Below, piece after piece: positions 51,703 through 62,837 of a DNA stretch of 64,000 bases. Origin of the DNA: Pseudomonas japonica (GTDB lineage Bacteria; Pseudomonadota; Gammaproteobacteria; Pseudomonadales; Pseudomonadaceae); assembly GCF_013522925.1 (NCBI RefSeq), contig NZ_JAAMQU010000002.1, positions 1 to 64,000 of the forward strand, given 5' to 3'. A program made the position numbers and the translations under genes. The notes beneath the pieces are model-generated. The model was not told the origin of the DNA, searched no databases, and saw only the letters and a list, made by a program, of their open reading frames with translations. The number at the start of each line of letters is the position of its first letter. Position 1 is the first letter of the stretch.

Positions 51703-52470
51703 ATGTTCGAGCGCATGCGAGAAGACATCCAGAGCGTGTTTCACCGCGACCCAGCGGCGCGTAACACGTTCGAGGTGCTTACCTGCTATCCCGGGCTGCA
51801 CGCCGTATGGTTGCATCGGGTGGCCCATCGCCTCTGGCAGGCGGGTTGGAAATGGCTTGCGCGGTGCGTTTCAAACTTCAATCGCTGGCTCACTGGGGTG
51901 GAGATCCACCCAGGTGCGCGGATCGGCCGGCGCTTCTTCATTGACCACGGCATGGGCATCGTTATTGGCGAAACGGCCGAGATCGGTAACGACGTCACGC
52001 TCTATCAGGGTGTGACCCTCGGCGGCACCACCTGGAATGCAGGCAAGCGGCACCCCACCCTGGAAGATGGCGTGGTGGTGGGTGGGGGCGCCAAGGTGCT
52101 GGGCCCGTTTACCGTCGGCGCCGGCGCCAAGATCGGCTCCAACGCGGTGGTCACCAAGCCGGTTCCTGCGGGCGCCACGGCGGTCGGCATTCCGGCGCGT
52201 ATTATCGTGAAGCGTGACGAAGGCCAGGAAACCCGGCGCAAGGCCATGGCGGACAAGATCGGTTTCGATGCGTATGGCGTCACCGAAGACATGCCGGATC
52301 CCATCGCCAAGGCCATTGGCCAGCTGCTTGACCATTTGCACGCCGTGGATGGTCGGCTGGAGGGTATGTGCGGTGCGCTAACCCGGCTGGGGAGTGATTA
52401 CGCTGCCAAGGACCTTCCCGAGTTGCGCGAAGCGGATTTCGCCTGTGTGAAGGAGCAGGCGCAGTCCTGA
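51703..52470 (+). CDS. cysE: Serine O-acetyltransferase
   Basis: A 255-residue enzyme acetylating serine for cysteine synthesis. An N-terminal helical part ([20 protein letters not shown]) is followed by a left-handed beta-helix with hexapeptide repeats: [21 protein letters not shown], then [16 protein letters not shown], with catalytic His and Asp in the DHG block. The C-terminal about 75 residues extend beyond the E. coli protein. It starts one base after the trmJ stop and precedes the isc operon, whose desulfurase uses the cysteine. Confidence 0.95.
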   Translation: MFERMREDIQSVFHRDPAARNTFEVLTCYPGLHAVWLHRVAHRLWQAGWKWLARCVSNFNRWLTGVEIHPGARIGRRFFIDHGMGIVIGETAEIGNDVTLYQGVTLGGTTWNAGKRHPTLEDGVVVGGGAKVLGPFTVGAGAKIGSNAVVTKPVPAGATAVGIPARIIVKRDEGQETRRKAMADKIGFDAYGVTEDMPDPIAKAIGQLLDHLHAVDGRLEGMCGALTRLGSDYAAKDLPELREADFACVKEQAQS

Positions 52471-52569
52471 GCAGGGCGGCAGCCTGCGCAAGCCAAGCGG
52501 CGCTACAAGGATTGTGTGCTATCATCCGTCGCCGCTTCCCGCCTAATCCCGAGTAATTCAGTAGGTCTT

Positions 52570-52602
52570 ATAGTTGACTTAAATACTCGGGAATCGCATA
52601 CT
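52570..52602 (+). promoter_or_regulatory. isc promoter with IscR type-1 site
   Basis: ATAGTTGACTTAAATACTCGGGAAT (52570-52594) matches the IscR type-1 motif closely. Within it TTGACT (52574-52579) serves as -35, and CATACT (52597-52602) as -10, spaced by 17 bp. IscR with its 2Fe-2S cluster would cover the -35 and repress its own operon. Confidence 0.8.
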
Positions 52603-52644
52603 TGCCCCATCGCGTCCCTTTCCGCAAACCGTGGTAACAGAACC

Positions 52645-53151
52645 GTGCGACTGACAACCAAAGGCCGATACGCCGTGACCGCCATGCTTGACCTGGCGTT
52701 GCACGCACAGCGTGGGCCCGTGTCGCTGGCCGATATATCCGAGCGCCAGGGCATTTCCCTTTCGTACCTCGAACAGCTGTTCGCCAAGCTTCGGCGTGGC
52801 AACCTGGTGTCGAGCGTGCGCGGCCCTGGTGGCGGCTATCAGCTGTCCCGGGACATGCAAGGGATTCAAGTCGCTCAGGTGATCGATGCGGTGAACGAAT
52901 CGGTCGATGCCACTCGGTGCCAAGGCCTGGGTGACTGCCATGCCGGCGATACCTGCCTCACGCACCACCTCTGGTGTGACCTCAGCCAGCAGATCCACGA
53001 GTTTTTGAGTGGTATCAGCCTGGCAGATCTGGTTACCCGCCGTGAGGTGCAGGAAGTCGCCCAGCGCCAGGATCAGCGCCGCTGTGCTGGCCAGGCCGCG
53101 ATTCCGGACATGCCCGTTCTCGAAAAGATAGAAACATCTGCCGTCGACTGA
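52645..53151 (+). CDS. iscR: Fe-S cluster assembly regulator IscR
   Basis: A 168-residue Rrf2-family regulator. The winged helix reads [19 protein letters not shown], then [32 protein letters not shown]. The cluster-binding Cys residues are in [22 protein letters not shown], with a His that supplies the fourth ligand. GTG at 52645 is the start; the frame upstream is open to 52516 but would run through the promoter and IscR site. It represses isc when the cluster is bound. Confidence 0.96.
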   Translation: MRLTTKGRYAVTAMLDLALHAQRGPVSLADISERQGISLSYLEQLFAKLRRGNLVSSVRGPGGGYQLSRDMQGIQVAQVIDAVNESVDATRCQGLGDCHAGDTCLTHHLWCDLSQQIHEFLSGISLADLVTRREVQEVAQRQDQRRCAGQAAIPDMPVLEKIETSAVD

Positions 53152-53190
53152 CCGCCGTAGAGCGGAGCGCGCCTGATTAGGAGATTCCCG

Positions 53191-54405
53191 ATGAAATTGC
53201 CGATTTACCTGGACTATTCCGCGACCACCCCTGTTGATCCACGGGTTGCCGAGAAAATGATCGACTGCCTCACCATGGAGACGAACTTCGGTAACCCCGC
53301 GTCGCGCTCCCACGTGTTCGGCTGGAAGGCCGAAGAAGCTGTCGAGAACGCTCGCCGTCAGGTCGCCGATCTGGTCAATGCCGATCCGCGCGAAATCGTG
53401 TGGACATCCGGGGCTACCGAGTCCGACAACCTGGCCATCAAGGGCGTCGCGCACTTCTATGCCAGCAAGGGCAAGCACATCATTACCAGCAAGATCGAGC
53501 ACAAGGCGGTTCTGGATACCACTCGCCAACTCGAGCGCGAAGGTTTCGAAGTGACCTACCTGGACCCGACCGAAGACGGCCTGATCACCCCGGCCATGGT
53601 CGAGGGCGCGCTGCGTGACGACACCATCCTGGTTTCGATCATGCATGTGAACAACGAAGTCGGCACTATCAATGACATCGCCGCCATCGGCGAACTGACC
53701 CGTGCCCGTGGCGTGCTGTTCCACGTAGACGCCGCTCAGTCCACCGGCAAGGTAGATATCGACCTGCAGGCGCTCAAAGTCGACTTGATGTCCTTCTCGG
53801 CCCACAAAACCTATGGGCCCAAAGGCATCGGTGCGCTCTATGTAAGCCGCAAGCCGCGTGTGCGCCTCGAAGCGCAGATGCATGGCGGTGGCCACGAACG
53901 CGGTATGCGTTCCGGTACCCTCGCTACCCACCAGATCGTGGGCATGGGCGAAGCCTTCCGCATCGCCAAGGCAGACATGGCCAAGGACCGCGCTCACGTA
54001 CAAGCACTGAGCGATCGCTTCTTCAAGCAGGTCGAACATCTCGAAGAGCTGTACGTGAACGGCAGCCAGGTTGCGCGGGTGCCCCACAACCTGAACCTGA
54101 GCTTCAACTACGTCGAGGGCGAGTCGCTGATCATGGCGCTCAAGGACCTCGCGGTGTCGTCCGGTTCGGCCTGTACGTCCGCCTCGCTGGAGCCGTCCTA
54201 CGTGCTTCGCGCGCTGGGCCGCAATGACGAACTGGCACATAGCTCCATTCGCTTCACCTTCGGGCGCTTCACTACCGAAGAAGACGTCGACTACGCCGCC
54301 GCCAAAGTGTGCGAGGCCGTGACCAAGCTGCGCGCATTGTCGCCGCTGTGGGACATGTACAAGGACGGCGTCGATATTTCGAAGATCGAGTGGGCTGCGC
54401 ACTGA
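53191..54405 (+). CDS. iscS: Cysteine desulfurase IscS
   Basis: A 404-residue PLP enzyme that takes sulfur from cysteine for Fe-S clusters and tRNA thiolation. The PLP lysine lies in [12 protein letters not shown]; the catalytic Cys is in the mobile loop [15 protein letters not shown]. The N-terminus [16 protein letters not shown] is canonical. It is followed by iscU after 53 bp. Confidence 0.98.
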   Translation: MKLPIYLDYSATTPVDPRVAEKMIDCLTMETNFGNPASRSHVFGWKAEEAVENARRQVADLVNADPREIVWTSGATESDNLAIKGVAHFYASKGKHIITSKIEHKAVLDTTRQLEREGFEVTYLDPTEDGLITPAMVEGALRDDTILVSIMHVNNEVGTINDIAAIGELTRARGVLFHVDAAQSTGKVDIDLQALKVDLMSFSAHKTYGPKGIGALYVSRKPRVRLEAQMHGGGHERGMRSGTLATHQIVGMGEAFRIAKADMAKDRAHVQALSDRFFKQVEHLEELYVNGSQVARVPHNLNLSFNYVEGESLIMALKDLAVSSGSACTSASLEPSYVLRALGRNDELAHSSIRFTFGRFTTEEDVDYAAAKVCEAVTKLRALSPLWDMYKDGVDISKIEWAAH

Positions 54406-54458
54406 CAATCAAAGCCGCCACCCAGAGCGGCTTCATGAATTGATGAGGAGTACCTAGC

Positions 54459-54845
54459 ATGGCTTACAGTGAAAAGGTCATCGACCACTACGAGAACCCG
54501 CGTAACGTCGGCAAGATGAACGCCGAAGATCCGGACGTTGGTACCGGAATGGTCGGCGCGCCAGCTTGCGGCGACGTAATGCGCTTGCAGATCAAGGTCA
54601 ACGAACAGGGCGTGATCGAAGACGCCAAGTTCAAGACCTACGGCTGCGGCTCCGCCATTGCTTCCAGTTCGCTCGCTACCGAGTGGATGAAAGGCAAGAC
54701 CCTCGACGAGGCGGAAACCATCAAGAATACCCAGCTGGCCGAAGAACTGGCGTTGCCGCCAGTGAAGATTCACTGCTCGGTACTCGCTGAAGACGCCATC
54801 AAGGCTGCCGTTCGCGACTACAAGCAGAAGAAAGGCCTGCTTTAA
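54459..54845 (+). CDS. iscU: Fe-S cluster scaffold IscU
   Basis: A 128-residue scaffold on which 2Fe-2S clusters are built. The three Cys ligands are in GAPACGDVM, TYGCGSAIASSS and VKIHCSVLAEDAIK. The LPPVK motif recognised by HscA is present (as ALPPVKIHC). GATGAGGAG precedes the ATG. Confidence 0.98.
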   Translation: MAYSEKVIDHYENPRNVGKMNAEDPDVGTGMVGAPACGDVMRLQIKVNEQGVIEDAKFKTYGCGSAIASSSLATEWMKGKTLDEAETIKNTQLAEELALPPVKIHCSVLAEDAIKAAVRDYKQKKGLL

Positions 54846-54881
54846 TCGCTTCAAACGTATGCTTGCACGCTAGGAGTTATG

Positions 54882-55205
54882 ATGGCCATCAGCATGACAG
54901 AAGCCGCCGCCAACCACGTTCGCCGCTCCCTGGATGGGCGCGGGAAAGGGGAGGGCATTCGCCTGGGCGTCCGTACCACCGGATGCTCGGGCCTGGCGTA
55001 TGTACTCGAGTTCGTTGACGAAACCGCCGACGAGGACGAGATCTTCGAAAGCCACGGTGTAAAGGTGATCATTGATCCCAAGAGCCTGGTTTACCTGGAC
55101 GGCACCGAGCTGGACTTCGTGCGCGAAGGGCTGAACGAAGGCTTCAAGTTCAATAACCCCAACGTGCGCGGCGAATGTGGCTGCGGCGAAAGCTTCAACG
55201 TTTGA
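54882..55205 (+). CDS. iscA: Fe-S cluster A-type carrier IscA
   Basis: A 107-residue carrier. Conserved Cys are in TTGCSGLAY and in the C-terminal GECGCGESF. The ATG at 54882 is best spaced from TAGGAG; a second ATG lies 3 bp upstream. It passes clusters to apoproteins such as the 4Fe-4S enzymes. Confidence 0.97.
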   Translation: MAISMTEAAANHVRRSLDGRGKGEGIRLGVRTTGCSGLAYVLEFVDETADEDEIFESHGVKVIIDPKSLVYLDGTELDFVREGLNEGFKFNNPNVRGECGCGESFNV

Positions 55206-55213
55206 GGACGCTT

Positions 55214-55735
55214 GTGGGTACTCCCTGTCACTTTGCCTTGTTCGATCTCAAGCCGGCGTTTCGCCTGGACCTCGATCAGTTGGCTGCTCGCTATCGCGAG
55301 CTGGCGCGCGCGGTGCATCCCGACCGCTTCGCCGATGCGCCCGCGGTCGAGCAGCGCCAGGCGCTGGAGAAATCCGCCGCCCTGAACGACGCCTACCAGA
55401 CGCTCAAGAGCGCGCCCCGGCGTGCCCGGTATCTGCTGGCGGTGAGTGGCCACGAAGTGCCTCAGGAAGTGACAGTCCACGACCCGGATTTCCTGCTGCA
55501 GCAGATGCAATGGCGCGAAGAGCTCGAAGACCTGCAGGATGCAGCCGACCTCGATGGCGTGGCTCGTTTCAAGCAACGGCTCAAGGCCGCGCAGGTCACC
55601 CTCGACGATGACTTTGCCGCTTGCTGGGACCAGCCCGCGGAGCGCGAACAGGCCGAGCGCCTAATGCGCCGCATGCAGTTTCTCGACAAGCTTTCCCAGG
55701 AAGTGCGCCAGTTGGAAGAGCGCCTCGACGATTAA
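55214..55735 (+). CDS. hscB: Fe-S assembly co-chaperone HscB
   Basis: A 173-residue J-type protein. The J domain has the HPD motif in [10 protein letters not shown]; the C-terminal three-helix part ([17 protein letters not shown]) binds IscU. The GTG at 55214 is used: it gives the normal HscB N-terminus with [10 protein letters not shown]. It hands IscU to HscA. Confidence 0.95.
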   Translation: MGTPCHFALFDLKPAFRLDLDQLAARYRELARAVHPDRFADAPAVEQRQALEKSAALNDAYQTLKSAPRRARYLLAVSGHEVPQEVTVHDPDFLLQQMQWREELEDLQDAADLDGVARFKQRLKAAQVTLDDDFAACWDQPAEREQAERLMRRMQFLDKLSQEVRQLEERLDD

Positions 55736-55775
55736 CCCTGTGCCGCTTCGGTCGCACGCCTGAAAACAGACAAGC

Positions 55776-57638
55776 ATGGCTCTACTTCAGATCGCCGAAC
55801 CCGGCCTGAGCCCTCAACCGCATCAGCGTCGGCTGGCGGTGGGGATCGACCTGGGCACCACCAATTCTCTGGTTGCCGCCTTGCGCAGCGGCCTGTCCGA
55901 AACCCTGCCCGATGCGCAGGGTGAAGTCATTCTGCCTTCCGCCGTGCGTTATCACGCTGACCGCGTAGAGGTTGGCATGGCGGCGCGACAAGCGGCGGCC
56001 ATAGACCCGTACAACACGATCGTGTCGGTAAAACGGCTGATGGGGCGCGGCATCGCCGATGTCCATCATTTGGGCGAGCAACTGCCGTACCGCTTTGCCG
56101 AGGGCGAGTCGCACATGCCGTTCATTGAAACGGTACAAGGGCGCAAAAGCCCGGTGGAAGTGTCGGCGGAGATACTCCGCGCCTTGCGCCTGCGGGCCGA
56201 AGCCAGTTTGGGCGGCGATCTGGTGGGCGCGGTGATCACCGTGCCTGCCTACTTCGACGACGCTCAGCGCCAGGCGACCAAGGATGCTGCCCGGCTTGCC
56301 GGGCTGAATGTGCTGCGCCTGCTCAACGAACCGACCGCAGCCGCAGTCGCCTATGGCCTGGACCAGCAGGCCGAAGGCCTGGTTGCTATCTATGACCTGG
56401 GCGGCGGTACCTTCGATATTTCCATCCTGCGCTTATCGCGAGGCGTGTTCGAAGTGCTGGCCACCGGCGGCGACAGCGCGCTGGGCGGCGATGATTTCGA
56501 TCATGCAATCGCCACCTGGGTGCTCGAGCAGGCTGGGTTGTCATCAGACCTGGCACCAGCGGCGCAGCGCGAGTTGCTTCAAGTGGCCTGCGCGGCGAAA
56601 GAAGCGCTGAGTGCCACCGAAGCCGTGCCAGTGGCTTATGGTGGCTGGGCCGGTGAGCTGACCCGCGAAGGTTTCGAGGCATTGATCGAGCCATTGCTGG
56701 CCCGTAGCCTCAAGGCCTGTCGCCGGGCGGTTCGCGATTCCGGCGTAGAGCTGGAAGAAATCGGCGCGGTGGTGATGGTAGGTGGCTCTACTCGCGTGCC
56801 TCGTGTGCGCCAGGCCGTAGGCCAACTGTTCGGCCGCGAACCCCTCACTACGATCGACCCCGACCAGGTCGTTGCCATTGGCGCGGCCATCCAGGCCGAT
56901 ACGCTGGCGGGCAATCAGCGCGACGGCGAAGCCTTGTTGCTGCTCGACGTGATTCCACTGTCCCTGGGGCTCGAAACCATGGGCGGGCTGATGGAAAAGG
57001 TCATTCCTCGTAACACCACCATTCCGGTCGCCCGTGCCCAGGAATTCACCACCTACAAGGACGGCCAGTCGGCCATGGTGATCCATGTGCTGCAGGGCGA
57101 ACGCGAACTGGTGAGCGATTGCCGTTCCCTCGCGCGCTTCGAGCTGCGTGGTATCCCTCCGATGGTCGCCGGCGCGGCGAAGATTCGCGTGACCTTCCAG
57201 GTGGATGCCGACGGCCTGCTCAGTGTGTCTGCGCGGGAGCTGGCGTCTGGCGTGGAGTCGAGTATCCAGGTCAAGCCGTCCTACGGCCTTACCGATGGTG
57301 AAATTGCTCGCATGCTCAAGGACTCCTTCGAATACGCAGGCCATGACAAGCAGGCCCGCCAGCTGCGCGAGCATCAGGTAGACGCCGAGCGCTTGCTCGA
57401 AGCGGTCCAGGGCGCGCTGGAAGCGGATGGCGAGCGCTTGCTCGACGCCGAGGAGCGCCTGGCGATCGAATACCAGATGCAGGAACTCCGGGACTTGATG
57501 ACCGGCACTGATGGCGCTGCCATTGAACAACAAACGCGCCGTTTGTCGCAGGTAACCGATGCATTTGCCGCCCGTCGCCTTGATTCGACGGTAAAAGCCG
57601 CACTGGCCGGGCGCAACCTGAACGAGATTGAGGAGTAA
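55776..57638 (+). CDS. hscA: Fe-S assembly chaperone HscA
   Basis: A 620-residue Hsp70. The ATPase part shows [47 protein letters not shown] and VGGSTRVP. The substrate domain follows ([20 protein letters not shown]). It binds the LPPVK motif of IscU and drives cluster transfer with HscB. It is 40 bp after hscB and 3 bp before fdx. Confidence 0.97.
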   Translation: MALLQIAEPGLSPQPHQRRLAVGIDLGTTNSLVAALRSGLSETLPDAQGEVILPSAVRYHADRVEVGMAARQAAAIDPYNTIVSVKRLMGRGIADVHHLGEQLPYRFAEGESHMPFIETVQGRKSPVEVSAEILRALRLRAEASLGGDLVGAVITVPAYFDDAQRQATKDAARLAGLNVLRLLNEPTAAAVAYGLDQQAEGLVAIYDLGGGTFDISILRLSRGVFEVLATGGDSALGGDDFDHAIATWVLEQAGLSSDLAPAAQRELLQVACAAKEALSATEAVPVAYGGWAGELTREGFEALIEPLLARSLKACRRAVRDSGVELEEIGAVVMVGGSTRVPRVRQAVGQLFGREPLTTIDPDQVVAIGAAIQADTLAGNQRDGEALLLLDVIPLSLGLETMGGLMEKVIPRNTTIPVARAQEFTTYKDGQSAMVIHVLQGERELVSDCRSLARFELRGIPPMVAGAAKIRVTFQVDADGLLSVSARELASGVESSIQVKPSYGLTDGEIARMLKDSFEYAGHDKQARQLREHQVDAERLLEAVQGALEADGERLLDAEERLAIEYQMQELRDLMTGTDGAAIEQQTRRLSQVTDAFAARRLDSTVKAALAGRNLNEIEE

Positions 57639-57641
57639 GCA

Positions 57642-57983
57642 ATGCCCAGGGTTGAATTCCTGCCGCATGACAAATTTTGCCCCAACGGGCTGGTAGTGGA
57701 AGTACCGTCCGGGACCAATATCCTGGAGCTGGCCCACGAGCACCACATCGAGATGGAAAGCGCCTGCGGCGGCGTGTGCGCCTGCACCACTTGCCATTGC
57801 GTTGTGCGCAAGGGCTTCAATTCGTTGGCCGAGGCCGACGAGATGGAAGAAGACATGCTCGACAAGGCCTGGGGCCTGGAAGCGCAGTCTCGCCTGGCGT
57901 GCCAGGTCACGGTGGGCAGTGAAGACCTGACCATCGAGATTCCCAAGTACTCGCTTAACCATGCAGCCGAAGCGCCGCACTGA
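57642..57983 (+). CDS. fdx: ISC-type 2Fe-2S ferredoxin
   Basis: A 113-residue adrenodoxin-like ferredoxin. Cluster ligands are Cys42, Cys48, Cys51 and Cys87 (ACGGVCACTTCHC and RLACQV). It gives electrons for cluster building on IscU. It is 3 bp after hscA and 14 bp before iscX. Confidence 0.97.
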   Translation: MPRVEFLPHDKFCPNGLVVEVPSGTNILELAHEHHIEMESACGGVCACTTCHCVVRKGFNSLAEADEMEEDMLDKAWGLEAQSRLACQVTVGSEDLTIEIPKYSLNHAAEAPH

Positions 57984-57997
57984 TCGGGAAGCCAATC

Positions 57998-58198
57998 ATG
58001 AGTCTCAAATGGGTGGACGTGCAGGAGATCGCCATTCAGTTGTCGGAAGTACATTCCGACGTCGATCCTCGTACCATCAGCTTCCCGCGGCTGCGCAAGT
58101 TGGCGATGGAGCTGCCGGATTTCGACGACCACCCCGACCGCTGCGGCGAGAAGGTGCTCGAGGCGATCCAGGCGCACTGGATCGAAGAAGCGGATTGA
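57998..58198 (+). CDS. iscX: Fe-S assembly protein IscX
   Basis: A 66-residue acidic protein of the IscX/YfhJ family (LKWVDVQEIAIQLSEVHSDVDP, FPRLRKLAMELPDFDD). It binds IscS and iron and adjusts the assembly rate. It closes the isc operon, which ends at a hairpin terminator. Confidence 0.95.
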   Translation: MSLKWVDVQEIAIQLSEVHSDVDPRTISFPRLRKLAMELPDFDDHPDRCGEKVLEAIQAHWIEEAD

Positions 58199-58225
58199 AA
58201 TGTTCCGCCGTTAGGAAATACCTCC

Positions 58226-58255
58226 AAACCCGCGTATAATTCGCGGGTTTAATTT
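58226..58255 (+). terminator. Intrinsic terminator after iscX with a -10-like loop
   Basis: AAACCCGCG / CGCGGGTTT stem with loop TATAATT, followed by AATTTTT. The loop itself contains a perfect TATAAT (58235-58240), 46 bp before the ndk ATG, so the same DNA may be the ndk promoter. Confidence 0.7.
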
Positions 58256-58285
58256 TTGCTTAACTCACTGTTTCTGGAGTGTCAC

Positions 58286-58711
58286 ATGGCTGTTCAACGC
58301 ACCTTCTCCATCATCAAGCCCGACGCCGTTGCCAAGAACGTCATCGGCAAGATCACCACTCGCTTCGAAGACGCCGGCCTGCGCGTTGTCGCTTCCAAAC
58401 TCAAGCAACTGTCCAAGGCCGAGGCCGAAGGCTTCTATGCCGAGCACAAGGAGCGTGGTTTCTTCGGTGATCTGGTTGCCTTCATGACTTCCGGCCCGGT
58501 TGTGGTTCAGGTTCTGGAAGGTGAAAACGCCATCGCCCGCAACCGCGAGCTGATGGGCGCTACCGATCCGAAGAAAGCAGACGCTGGCACCATCCGCGCT
58601 GACTTCGCCGACTCCATCGACGCCAACGCTGTCCACGGTTCGGATTCCGAAGCCGCTGCTGCTCGCGAAATCGCTTACTTCTTCGCTGCTACCGAGGTAA
58701 CCACTCGCTAA
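58286..58711 (+). CDS. ndk: Nucleoside diphosphate kinase
   Basis: A 141-residue enzyme that balances NTP pools. It shows [15 protein letters not shown] and [20 protein letters not shown], with the catalytic His in [18 protein letters not shown] precedes the ATG at 58286; an upstream frame to 58256 has no merit. A typical Pseudomonas neighbour order follows (rlmN, pilW). Confidence 0.97.
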   Translation: MAVQRTFSIIKPDAVAKNVIGKITTRFEDAGLRVVASKLKQLSKAEAEGFYAEHKERGFFGDLVAFMTSGPVVVQVLEGENAIARNRELMGATDPKKADAGTIRADFADSIDANAVHGSDSEAAAAREIAYFFAATEVTTR

Positions 58712-58739
58712 GCGAACGCTTACGAGTGAGGGTGAATCC

Positions 58740-59888
58740 ATGACTTTATCTACTGACAAAATCAACTTGTTGGGCCTTACCCGCCAGGAAATGGAAAAGT
58801 TCTTCGACACGCTCGGGGAAAAACGCTTCCGCGCCGGTCAGGCGATGAAATGGATTCACCACTTTGGCGTCGATGATTTCGACGCCATGACCGACTTCGG
58901 CAAGGCCTTGCGCGCCAAGCTCAAGGCCTGCGCCGAAATTCGCGGGCCCGAAGTGGTCAGCGAAGACATCTCCGCCGACGGTACCCGCAAGTGGGTAGTG
59001 CGCGTGGCCTCGGGCAGCTGCGTCGAGACCGTGTACATTCCCCAAGGCAAGCGCGGCACTCTGTGCGTGTCTTCCCAGGCGGGCTGTGCCCTGGATTGCA
59101 GCTTCTGCTCCACGGGCAAGCAAGGCTTCAACAGCAACCTCACCGCCGCCGAAGTGATCGGCCAGGTGTGGATTGCCAACAAATCCTTCGGCAGCATTCC
59201 GGCAACCGTCGACCGTGCCATCACCAACGTGGTGATGATGGGCATGGGCGAGCCGCTGCTGAACTTCGACAACGTCGTCTCCGCCATGCACCTGATGATG
59301 GATGACCTGGGTTACGGCATTTCCAAGCGCCGCGTTACCCTGTCTACCTCCGGCGTGGTGCCGATGATCGACGAACTCGCCAAACACATCGATGTGTCGC
59401 TGGCCCTGTCGCTGCATGCGCCCAATGACGCGCTGCGCAACGAGCTGGTGCCCATCAACAAGAAGTACCCCCTTGCGGTAGTACTCGATTCCTGCAAGCG
59501 CTACATGGCCGCCCTGGGCGAGAAGCGCGTGCTCACCATCGAATACACCCTGCTCAAGGATGTGAACGACCGTCCCGAGCATGCCGAGGAAATGATCGAG
59601 CTGTTGCGCAACGTGCCTTGCAAGGTCAACCTCATACCGTTCAACCCGTTCCCGCATTCGGGCTACGAGCGCCCCAGCAACAATGCTATCCGTCGCTTCC
59701 AGGATGCCCTGCACCACGCAGGCTTCAATGTGACGGTGCGCACCACGCGGGGTGAAGACATCGATGCGGCCTGTGGCCAGCTGGTTGGGCAGGTCATGGA
59801 CCGCACCCGTCGCAGCGAACGTTACATTGCGGTGCGTCAGCTGGAAGCCGACGCCGAAGCGCTGTCTCATAATGGCAGCCGTCCCTGA
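58740..59888 (+). CDS. rlmN: Dual-specificity rRNA/tRNA methyltransferase RlmN
   Basis: A 382-residue radical-SAM enzyme methylating C2 of adenine 2503 in 23S rRNA and adenine 37 in some tRNAs. The cluster motif is [28 protein letters not shown] and [12 protein letters not shown] are further family blocks, and a conserved Cys for the methyl-Cys chemistry is near the C-terminus (DIDAACGQL). It follows ndk by 28 bp. Confidence 0.97.
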   Translation: MTLSTDKINLLGLTRQEMEKFFDTLGEKRFRAGQAMKWIHHFGVDDFDAMTDFGKALRAKLKACAEIRGPEVVSEDISADGTRKWVVRVASGSCVETVYIPQGKRGTLCVSSQAGCALDCSFCSTGKQGFNSNLTAAEVIGQVWIANKSFGSIPATVDRAITNVVMMGMGEPLLNFDNVVSAMHLMMDDLGYGISKRRVTLSTSGVVPMIDELAKHIDVSLALSLHAPNDALRNELVPINKKYPLAVVLDSCKRYMAALGEKRVLTIEYTLLKDVNDRPEHAEEMIELLRNVPCKVNLIPFNPFPHSGYERPSNNAIRRFQDALHHAGFNVTVRTTRGEDIDAACGQLVGQVMDRTRRSERYIAVRQLEADAEALSHNGSRP

Positions 59889-59910
59889 GCGGAACCCAGA
59901 GAGGAACTCA

Positions 59911-60669
59911 ATGACCCAGCGCACCGCGCTCCTGCTTTTGTTGACCTTTGTGCTCACTGGCTGCGTTACCACCGGCAAGGTGAACCCGATGGACACCCGG
60001 CATGGCCGTGAGCAGGCGCGTGATGCCTACATTCAGCTGGGCCTGGGCTATCTCCAGCAAGGCGATGCCGAGCGCGCGAAAGTCCCATTGAAAAAGGCAC
60101 TGGACCTCGACAGCTCCAGCGCGGATGCCAATGCGGCCCTGGCTTTGGTGTTCCAGACCGAAGGCGAAACCGAGCTCTCCGAGCAGCATTTCCGCAAGGC
60201 GTTGTCCTCGCGGCCAGGCGATGCGCGTATCCTGAACAACTACGGCGGCTTCCTTTACGAGCGCAAGCGCTACAAGGATGCCTACGATAAATTCCAGGAG
60301 GCCGCTGCCGACAGCCTTTACCCGGAGCGCTCCAGGGTATTTGAGAACCTTGGGATGACCGCGTTGATGCTGGGCAACAAGGATGAAGCAAAGCAGCTGC
60401 TGGACAAGGCGCTGCGCCTGAATCGCCAGCAGCCCCGGGCACTGCTTGAAATGGCCGAGCTGTCATACGAAGCGCAGCAATATGTCCCGGCGCGCGATTA
60501 CTATGAGCGCTTCAGCCAGCTGAGCGAGCAGAATGCCCGTAGCCTGCTGCTAGGTACGCGCCTGGCGAAGCTGTTCGATGACAAGAACCGGGCCGCCAGT
60601 TATGGCCTGCAACTGAAAAGACTCTATCCCGGCACGCCGGAATATCAGCAATACCTGTCGGAGCAATGA
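59911..60669 (+). CDS. pilW: Type IV pilus biogenesis/stability protein PilW (PilF)
   Basis: A 252-residue outer-membrane lipoprotein (lipobox VLTGC). It is made of tetratricopeptide repeats, for example YIQLGLGYLQQGDAERAKVPL and NNYGGFLYERKRYKDAYDKF. It helps the secretin PilQ to form multimers. AGAGAGGAAC precedes the ATG at 59911. Its stop overlaps the start of rodZ. Confidence 0.95.
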   Translation: MTQRTALLLLLTFVLTGCVTTGKVNPMDTRHGREQARDAYIQLGLGYLQQGDAERAKVPLKKALDLDSSSADANAALALVFQTEGETELSEQHFRKALSSRPGDARILNNYGGFLYERKRYKDAYDKFQEAAADSLYPERSRVFENLGMTALMLGNKDEAKQLLDKALRLNRQQPRALLEMAELSYEAQQYVPARDYYERFSQLSEQNARSLLLGTRLAKLFDDKNRAASYGLQLKRLYPGTPEYQQYLSEQ

Positions 60670-61682
60670 TGAAAGCGGCGCATCCCGAAGTTGTAGCAGC
60701 GGCTCGCACGAATCCCGGCGAAACCCTGCGCCAGGCCCGCGAAAGCAGAAGCTGGTCGTTGCAGGAAGTCGCGGCGCGGCTGAACCTGACCACCACCTCC
60801 CTGGCCAATCTGGAGTCCGGTGCCTTCGAACGGCTACCCGGCCATACTTTCGCGCGTGGCTACATTCGGGCCTACGCCAAACTATTAGGCATGGACCAGA
60901 CCCCGCTGGTTGAAGCATTCGACCATTTCACGGGTACCAACGCTCAGGGTTCGGCCGTGCATGGCCTGGGCCGTATCGAGGAACCGGTGCGGTTGTCCCA
61001 CAACATCCTTCGCATTGTCAGCCTGTTGCTGCTGGTGCTGGTCATCGGCGGCGGTTTCCTTTGGTGGCAGGACCAGAACGCCTCGCGCGGCCGTGATCAG
61101 GCGGGTACCGCCATGGAGCACGTCGAAGTCGAAAGCGCTGACGGCACCACCCAGATCCACCCGATCGACGAGCCGGAAGATCAGGCGTTGGTCGATAGCC
61201 AGGCCGCGCCTACGCCAGGTGCCGATACCGCCGCGTCAGGTTCCCCACAGGGGTCGGCTGCGGCCACTGCCCCAAGCGAACCCGCGGTTACAGCACCTTC
61301 AACGACCGTGACCACGCCAGCCGCTCCCACCGCGCCGGCTGCTACAGCACCGCATACGCCAGCGCCAGCCGCTACGCCCGCCGCGCCGGCCATTGCGCAG
61401 CCGGCAGTGCCTGCCAGCGAGGCTGCGGCGGCGGTTGCCGGAGCAGGCCAGGTGCAGATCCAGTTCGTCGCCGACTGCTGGACCCAGGTCACGGACGCTA
61501 CAGGCAAGGTGCTGGTCAGCGCACTCAAGCGCAAAGGTGACAGCCTGGACGTCAGCGGCAAGCCACCCTTTCAAGTACGCCTGGGCTTCGCCCGTGGCGC
61601 GCAGGTCACGTATAACGGCGCGGCCGTCAATGTGGCACCGTTCACCTCGGGCGAGACCGCTCGCCTGAAACTGGGGCAATAA
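60666..61682 (+). CDS. rodZ: Cytoskeleton protein RodZ
   Basis: A 338-residue bitopic membrane protein. The cytosolic HTH part (residues about 18-85, [19 protein letters not shown] and [28 protein letters not shown]) binds MreB. A single membrane helix (about 115-135, [21 protein letters not shown]) follows. A long Ala/Pro/Thr-rich linker leads to a C-terminal beta domain (DUF4115, [19 protein letters not shown]). ATGATG at 60666/60669 overlaps the pilW stop. It fixes rod shape. Confidence 0.95.
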   Translation: MMKAAHPEVVAAARTNPGETLRQARESRSWSLQEVAARLNLTTTSLANLESGAFERLPGHTFARGYIRAYAKLLGMDQTPLVEAFDHFTGTNAQGSAVHGLGRIEEPVRLSHNILRIVSLLLLVLVIGGGFLWWQDQNASRGRDQAGTAMEHVEVESADGTTQIHPIDEPEDQALVDSQAAPTPGADTAASGSPQGSAAATAPSEPAVTAPSTTVTTPAAPTAPAATAPHTPAPAATPAAPAIAQPAVPASEAAAAVAGAGQVQIQFVADCWTQVTDATGKVLVSALKRKGDSLDVSGKPPFQVRLGFARGAQVTYNGAAVNVAPFTSGETARLKLGQ

Positions 61683-61687
61683 CTGTC

Positions 61688-62797
61688 ATGCACGGCGAAT
61701 CTCCGATCAAACGTCGCGAATCACGGAAAATCTGGGTGGGGTCCGTCCCGGTGGGTGGCGATGCCCCTATCGCGGTGCAAAGCATGACCAACACTGACAC
61801 CCTGGACGTGTTGTCCACCGTTGCCCAGATAGCCCGGCTTGAAGAGGCCGGTGCCGACATCGTGCGGGTGTCCGTGCCGGACATGGACGCCGCCGAGGCG
61901 TTCGGCAAGATCAAGCAACTGGTGAACGTGCCGCTGGTCGCCGACATTCATTTCGACTACCGCATTGCGCTGCGCGTGGCTGAATTGGGCGTGGATTGCC
62001 TGCGCATCAACCCGGGCAACATCGGCCGGGAAGACCGGGTCCGGGCCGTGGTCGATGCGGCCCGGGACCGTGGCATTCCGATCCGGATCGGCGTGAATGC
62101 CGGCTCGCTCGAGAAAGACCTGCAAAAGAAATACGGCGAGCCTACGCCTGAAGCGCTCGTGGAGTCGGCGCTGCGGCACGTGGAGCACCTCGACCGGCTG
62201 GACTTCCAGGACTTCAAGGTGAGCGTGAAGGCTTCCGACGTGTTCATGGCCGTTGCTGCCTACCGCCAGCTGGCCGGTCAGATCATCCAGCCCTTGCACC
62301 TGGGCATCACCGAGGCGGGCGGCCTGCGCTCCGGCACGGTCAAATCCTCTGTGGGCCTGGGAATGTTGCTGGCCGATGGCATCGGCGACACTATCCGCAT
62401 CTCGCTGGCCGCCGATCCGGTCGAAGAGGTGAAGGTAGGCTTCGATATCCTGAAATCCCTGCGCCTGCGTTCACGTGGCATCAATTTCATCGCATGCCCT
62501 AGCTGCTCGCGGCAGAATTTCGACGTGGTGAAAACCATGAACGAGCTGGAAGGGCGCCTTGAAGACCTGCTGGTGCCGTTGGACGTTGCGGTGATCGGCT
62601 GCGTGGTCAACGGGCCCGGCGAGGCCAAGGAGGCCCATGTGGGGCTCACCGGCGGCACGCCAAACCTCGTTTACATCGACGGCAAGCCGGCCCAGAAGCT
62701 CACCAATGACAACCTGGTGGAACAGCTCGAGCGGCTGATTCGCCAGAAGGCGGCAGAAAAGGTCGAAGCTGACGCGGCATTGATTGCCCGCGGCTGA
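61688..62797 (+). CDS. ispG: 4-hydroxy-3-methylbut-2-en-1-yl diphosphate synthase
   Basis: A 369-residue 4Fe-4S enzyme of the MEP isoprenoid pathway. The cluster Cys residues are in [13 protein letters not shown] and [15 protein letters not shown]. The N-terminal barrel shows [17 protein letters not shown] and [13 protein letters not shown]. It depends on the isc system encoded upstream for its cluster. It starts 5 bp after the rodZ stop. Confidence 0.97.
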   Translation: MHGESPIKRRESRKIWVGSVPVGGDAPIAVQSMTNTDTLDVLSTVAQIARLEEAGADIVRVSVPDMDAAEAFGKIKQLVNVPLVADIHFDYRIALRVAELGVDCLRINPGNIGREDRVRAVVDAARDRGIPIRIGVNAGSLEKDLQKKYGEPTPEALVESALRHVEHLDRLDFQDFKVSVKASDVFMAVAAYRQLAGQIIQPLHLGITEAGGLRSGTVKSSVGLGMLLADGIGDTIRISLAADPVEEVKVGFDILKSLRLRSRGINFIACPSCSRQNFDVVKTMNELEGRLEDLLVPLDVAVIGCVVNGPGEAKEAHVGLTGGTPNLVYIDGKPAQKLTNDNLVEQLERLIRQKAAEKVEADAALIARG

Positions 62798-62837
62798 CGC
62801 TCCAGGCGCCTGATAACTGATTCGTTAAGGACACCCC

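Noticed and set aside
56544..57995. Minus-strand open frame of 483 codons opposite hscA/fdx
   Set aside because: Antisense to conserved Hsp70 and ferredoxin coding sequence, and without any family motif.
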